Assembly (NCBI GenBank): GCA_035316885.1
Contig: DATHII010000114.1
Coordinates: 1-6,448, forward strand
Origin: DASRTE01 sp035316885
GTDB taxonomy: Bacteria > Actinomycetota > Actinomycetes > Jiangellales > Jiangellaceae
DNA: 6,448 nt
Direction of reading: 5' to 3'
The notes below the pieces were generated by a model. That model was not told the origin of the DNA. It did not search any database and saw nothing but the letters and a program-made list of their open reading frames with translations. Position numbers and translations under genes: made by a program. Within the stretch, counting starts at the first letter, position 1. Each line of letters opens with the position of its first letter. Positions 5,692-6,448 of the stretch are shown here, piece by piece.

Positions 5692-6113
5692 GGGGAGCTC
5701 TCCTGGTGTGGGTTTTGGCACCAGATCTGGCCGGGCCAGATCCGCTCAGAAACCGACCGACTGCCGGATGAGGACGACGTGGGTGCGGCCGGGCGGCTCC
5801 AGGTGGATCTCGACGATCTTCCCGACGGCGCTGTTCTGCCCGTACGCCGCATACGCGCGGGCGTCCTCGAGGAGCCCGAGATCGCGTACCAGAGATTGTC
5901 GAACCCACGGTGCGGATGCCTGGTATCCAGGCTCGGGCGCTCCGGGGTGATGGGTACGACGGCCTCGTGGACGAGGAGGTACGGGTCCACCATCGGATAC
6001 GGGATCCGCGCCGACGGCAAGGGTTCGAGGCCGTCCAGGCCCATCATGCGGCGGATGTGGGCCTCCTCGATCAGGACGACCTCGCGCTGTGCCGTGTCGA
6101 TCTGGGTGGCCAT
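5688..6113 (-). pseudogene. Truncated pirin-family gene
   Basis: From ATG 6113 (GAGGAG ribosome site at 6123-6128, nine bases away) residues 1-77 match the N-terminus of pirin, a metal-binding bicupin; some bacterial pirins are quercetinases. MVDPYLLVHEAVVPITPERP leads to the hallmark RHPHRGFDNLWY, which holds two of the four metal ligands (His66 and His68). Homology ends near base 5881, right after WYAI. The remaining two ligands, the rest of the first cupin and the entire second cupin are missing from a family usually near 230-300 residues. The frame then runs through unrelated low-complexity sequence to a TGA at 5688-5690 that overlaps the dsbA start as ATGA. Control elements upstream (MarR, palindromes, promoter) look intact, so a non-functional stub is probably still transcribed and may feed transcription into the dsbA operon. 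Confidence 0.78.
5746..5880 (-). pseudogene. C-terminal fragment of an unidentified protein fused behind truncated pirin
   Basis: In the minus-strand frame ending at TGA 5746-5748, about 44 codons read as convincing protein: LGLLEDARAYAAYGQNSAVG, then KIVEIHLEPPGRTHVVLIRQ and a final SVGF. Nearly every codon ends in G or C, whereas the pirin frame over the same bases gives serine- and arginine-rich low-complexity sequence. Upstream of about 5881 the frame is still open, but its content turns poor exactly where pirin homology begins, so no start codon belongs to it. It is best read as the 3' end of a lost gene that once preceded dsbA, with a 54-bp gap to the dsbA start. I do not recognise the family. 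Confidence 0.5.
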
Positions 6114-6195
6114 GGTTCGTTGCTCCTCTCCCCTGGACCAGAACCCGGGTACCTCGCCGACGTCGGCGGGACCGGCGCCGGCCTCCTCAGATCAT

Positions 6196-6213
6196 GACTT
6201 GAAGGTTCAAGTC
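6196..6213. promoter_or_regulatory. Probable MarR operator, site 1
   Basis: GACTTGAA-GG-TTCAAGTC is an 18-bp palindrome with perfect eight-base arms. It lies just past the expected pirin transcription start and shares ACTTGA(N4)TCAAGT with the second site 44 bp away (centre to centre, roughly four helical turns). The size and symmetry fit a MarR-family dimer, and a marR gene starts 63 bp away. Binding here would block pirin transcription elongation. Confidence 0.72.
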
Positions 6214-6224
6214 CGTACTCGGCG

Positions 6225-6254
6225 AACGTATGCCTGCATGACTTGAACTGTCAA
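6225..6254 (-). promoter_or_regulatory. Pirin-direction sigma70-type promoter
   Basis: On the minus strand a consensus TTGACA (complement of 6249-6254) is followed after 18 bases by TACGTT (complement of 6225-6230), matching TAnnnT. Transcription would start near 6218, giving a leader of about 105 bases before the pirin ATG. The -35 box is inside operator site 2 and site 1 lies at roughly +6 to +23. Confidence 0.6.
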
Positions 6255-6256
6255 GT
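6241..6256. promoter_or_regulatory. Probable MarR operator, site 2
   Basis: ACTTGA-ACTG-TCAAGT has perfect six-base arms and repeats site 1, including the preceding CATG. It covers the -35 element of the pirin promoter on the minus strand and the likely -35 region of marR on the plus strand, so one bound repressor could silence both genes. Confidence 0.72.
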
Positions 6257-6269
6257 GACGTGCTAGCCT
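6242..6269 (+). promoter_or_regulatory. Candidate marR promoter for a leaderless transcript
   Basis: TAGCCT at 6264-6269 matches the TAnnnT -10 pattern and ends six bases before the GTG at 6276, so the start site would coincide with the start codon. A weak -35 (CTTGAA or TTGAAC, 6242-6248) falls inside operator site 2 at 15-16 bases spacing. No Shine-Dalgarno sequence precedes the GTG, which agrees with a leaderless message. Confidence 0.45.
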
Positions 6270-6275
6270 CTGCCG

Positions 6276-6448
6276 GTGACCGGCACCCGCACCCAGCCAG
6301 CGGCGCCCCGCTGGCTGGACGACGAGCAGCAGAACTCGTGGCGGGCCTTCGCCGCGGCGACGGTCAAGCTGCGCTGGGCGTTGGAGTGCCAGCTGCAGCA
6401 GGACGCGGGGCTCAGCTTCGTCGAGTACCACGCCCTGGCCCGGCTGTC
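6276..6448 (+). CDS. MarR-family transcriptional regulator, 3' partial
   Basis: The first 57 codons of a MarR-type repressor, cut by the window end. After a short variable start (VTGTRTQPAA), PRWLDDEQQNSWRAFAAATV begins helix 1 of the dimerisation region, followed by KLRWALECQLQQDAGLSFVE and YHALARLS, the standard entry into the winged helix. The DNA-binding part itself lies outside the window. GTG 6276 is chosen because the next in-frame candidates would cut into the conserved WLDDEQQ segment; the absence of a ribosome site suggests leaderless translation. It is divergent from pirin and flanked by two matching palindromes, so it most likely represses itself and the minus-strand unit. A cysteine in helix 1 (ALECQLQ) could take part in redox or ligand sensing, which is only a suggestion. 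Confidence 0.82.
   Translation, partial: MTGTRTQPAAPRWLDDEQQNSWRAFAAATVKLRWALECQLQQDAGLSFVEYHALARL

Noticed and set aside
6204..6215. GGTTCAAGTCC resembles the T-arm of a tRNA, which could mark an integration site.
   Set aside because: No acceptor stem, anticodon arm or matching 3' end surrounds it, and the bases are fully explained as half of a longer palindrome upstream of marR.

Overview
The window is GC-rich DNA with strong G/C bias at third codon positions in most genes. The gene families present (F420-type deazaflavin-dependent nitroreductase, DUF2630, DUF5996, UBP-type zinc finger next to a one-cysteine DsbA protein, MarR-controlled pirin) are typical of an actinobacterium. The genus cannot be fixed from the sequence.

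Layout. 1-813 (+) is the 3' part of a protein with two tandem left-handed beta-helix (hexapeptide) segments, the second resembling gamma-carbonic anhydrase. Convergent to it, on the minus strand, a shortened DUF2630 gene (1262-1408) is joined by an ATGA overlap to an OsmC-family gene (855-1265). Divergent from that pair is a single-domain rhodanese (1527-1877, +). The interval 1878-2057 has no gene but holds small inverted repeats. From 2058 to 3728 the minus strand carries a damaged block: a 5'-truncated, frameshifted winged-helix-type gene (2058-2641), an intact deazaflavin-dependent nitroreductase (2641-3135), and an ABC-transporter ATPase gene cut off just after its Q-loop (homology 3456-3728). 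The minus-strand block 3882-5691 is an apparently intact, tightly coupled operon: one-cysteine DsbA-like protein, UBP zinc-finger protein, then DUF5996 protein, each junction being ATGA. Upstream of it lies a truncated pirin gene (start 6113) whose homology stops near 5881 and gives way, in a different frame, to the C-terminal end of an unidentified protein. A MarR-family regulator (6276 onward, +, cut by the window end) is divergent from pirin.

How it fits together. The clearest regulatory signal is the marR/pirin intergenic region. Two 16-18 bp palindromes of the form ACTTGA(N4)TCAAGT lie 44 bp apart; one covers the -35 region of a good pirin-direction promoter and the other lies just past its expected start site. 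The likely picture is an autoregulating MarR repressor that once controlled pirin. After a deletion or recombination it may now drive the coupled dsbA / zf-UBP / DUF5996 operon. The theme of the cluster (OsmC, rhodanese, DsbA-like, nitroreductase, pirin) is thiol, sulfur and redox stress, but the repeated truncations show it has been heavily rearranged. I see no transposase, integrase, CRISPR array, tRNA or rRNA.
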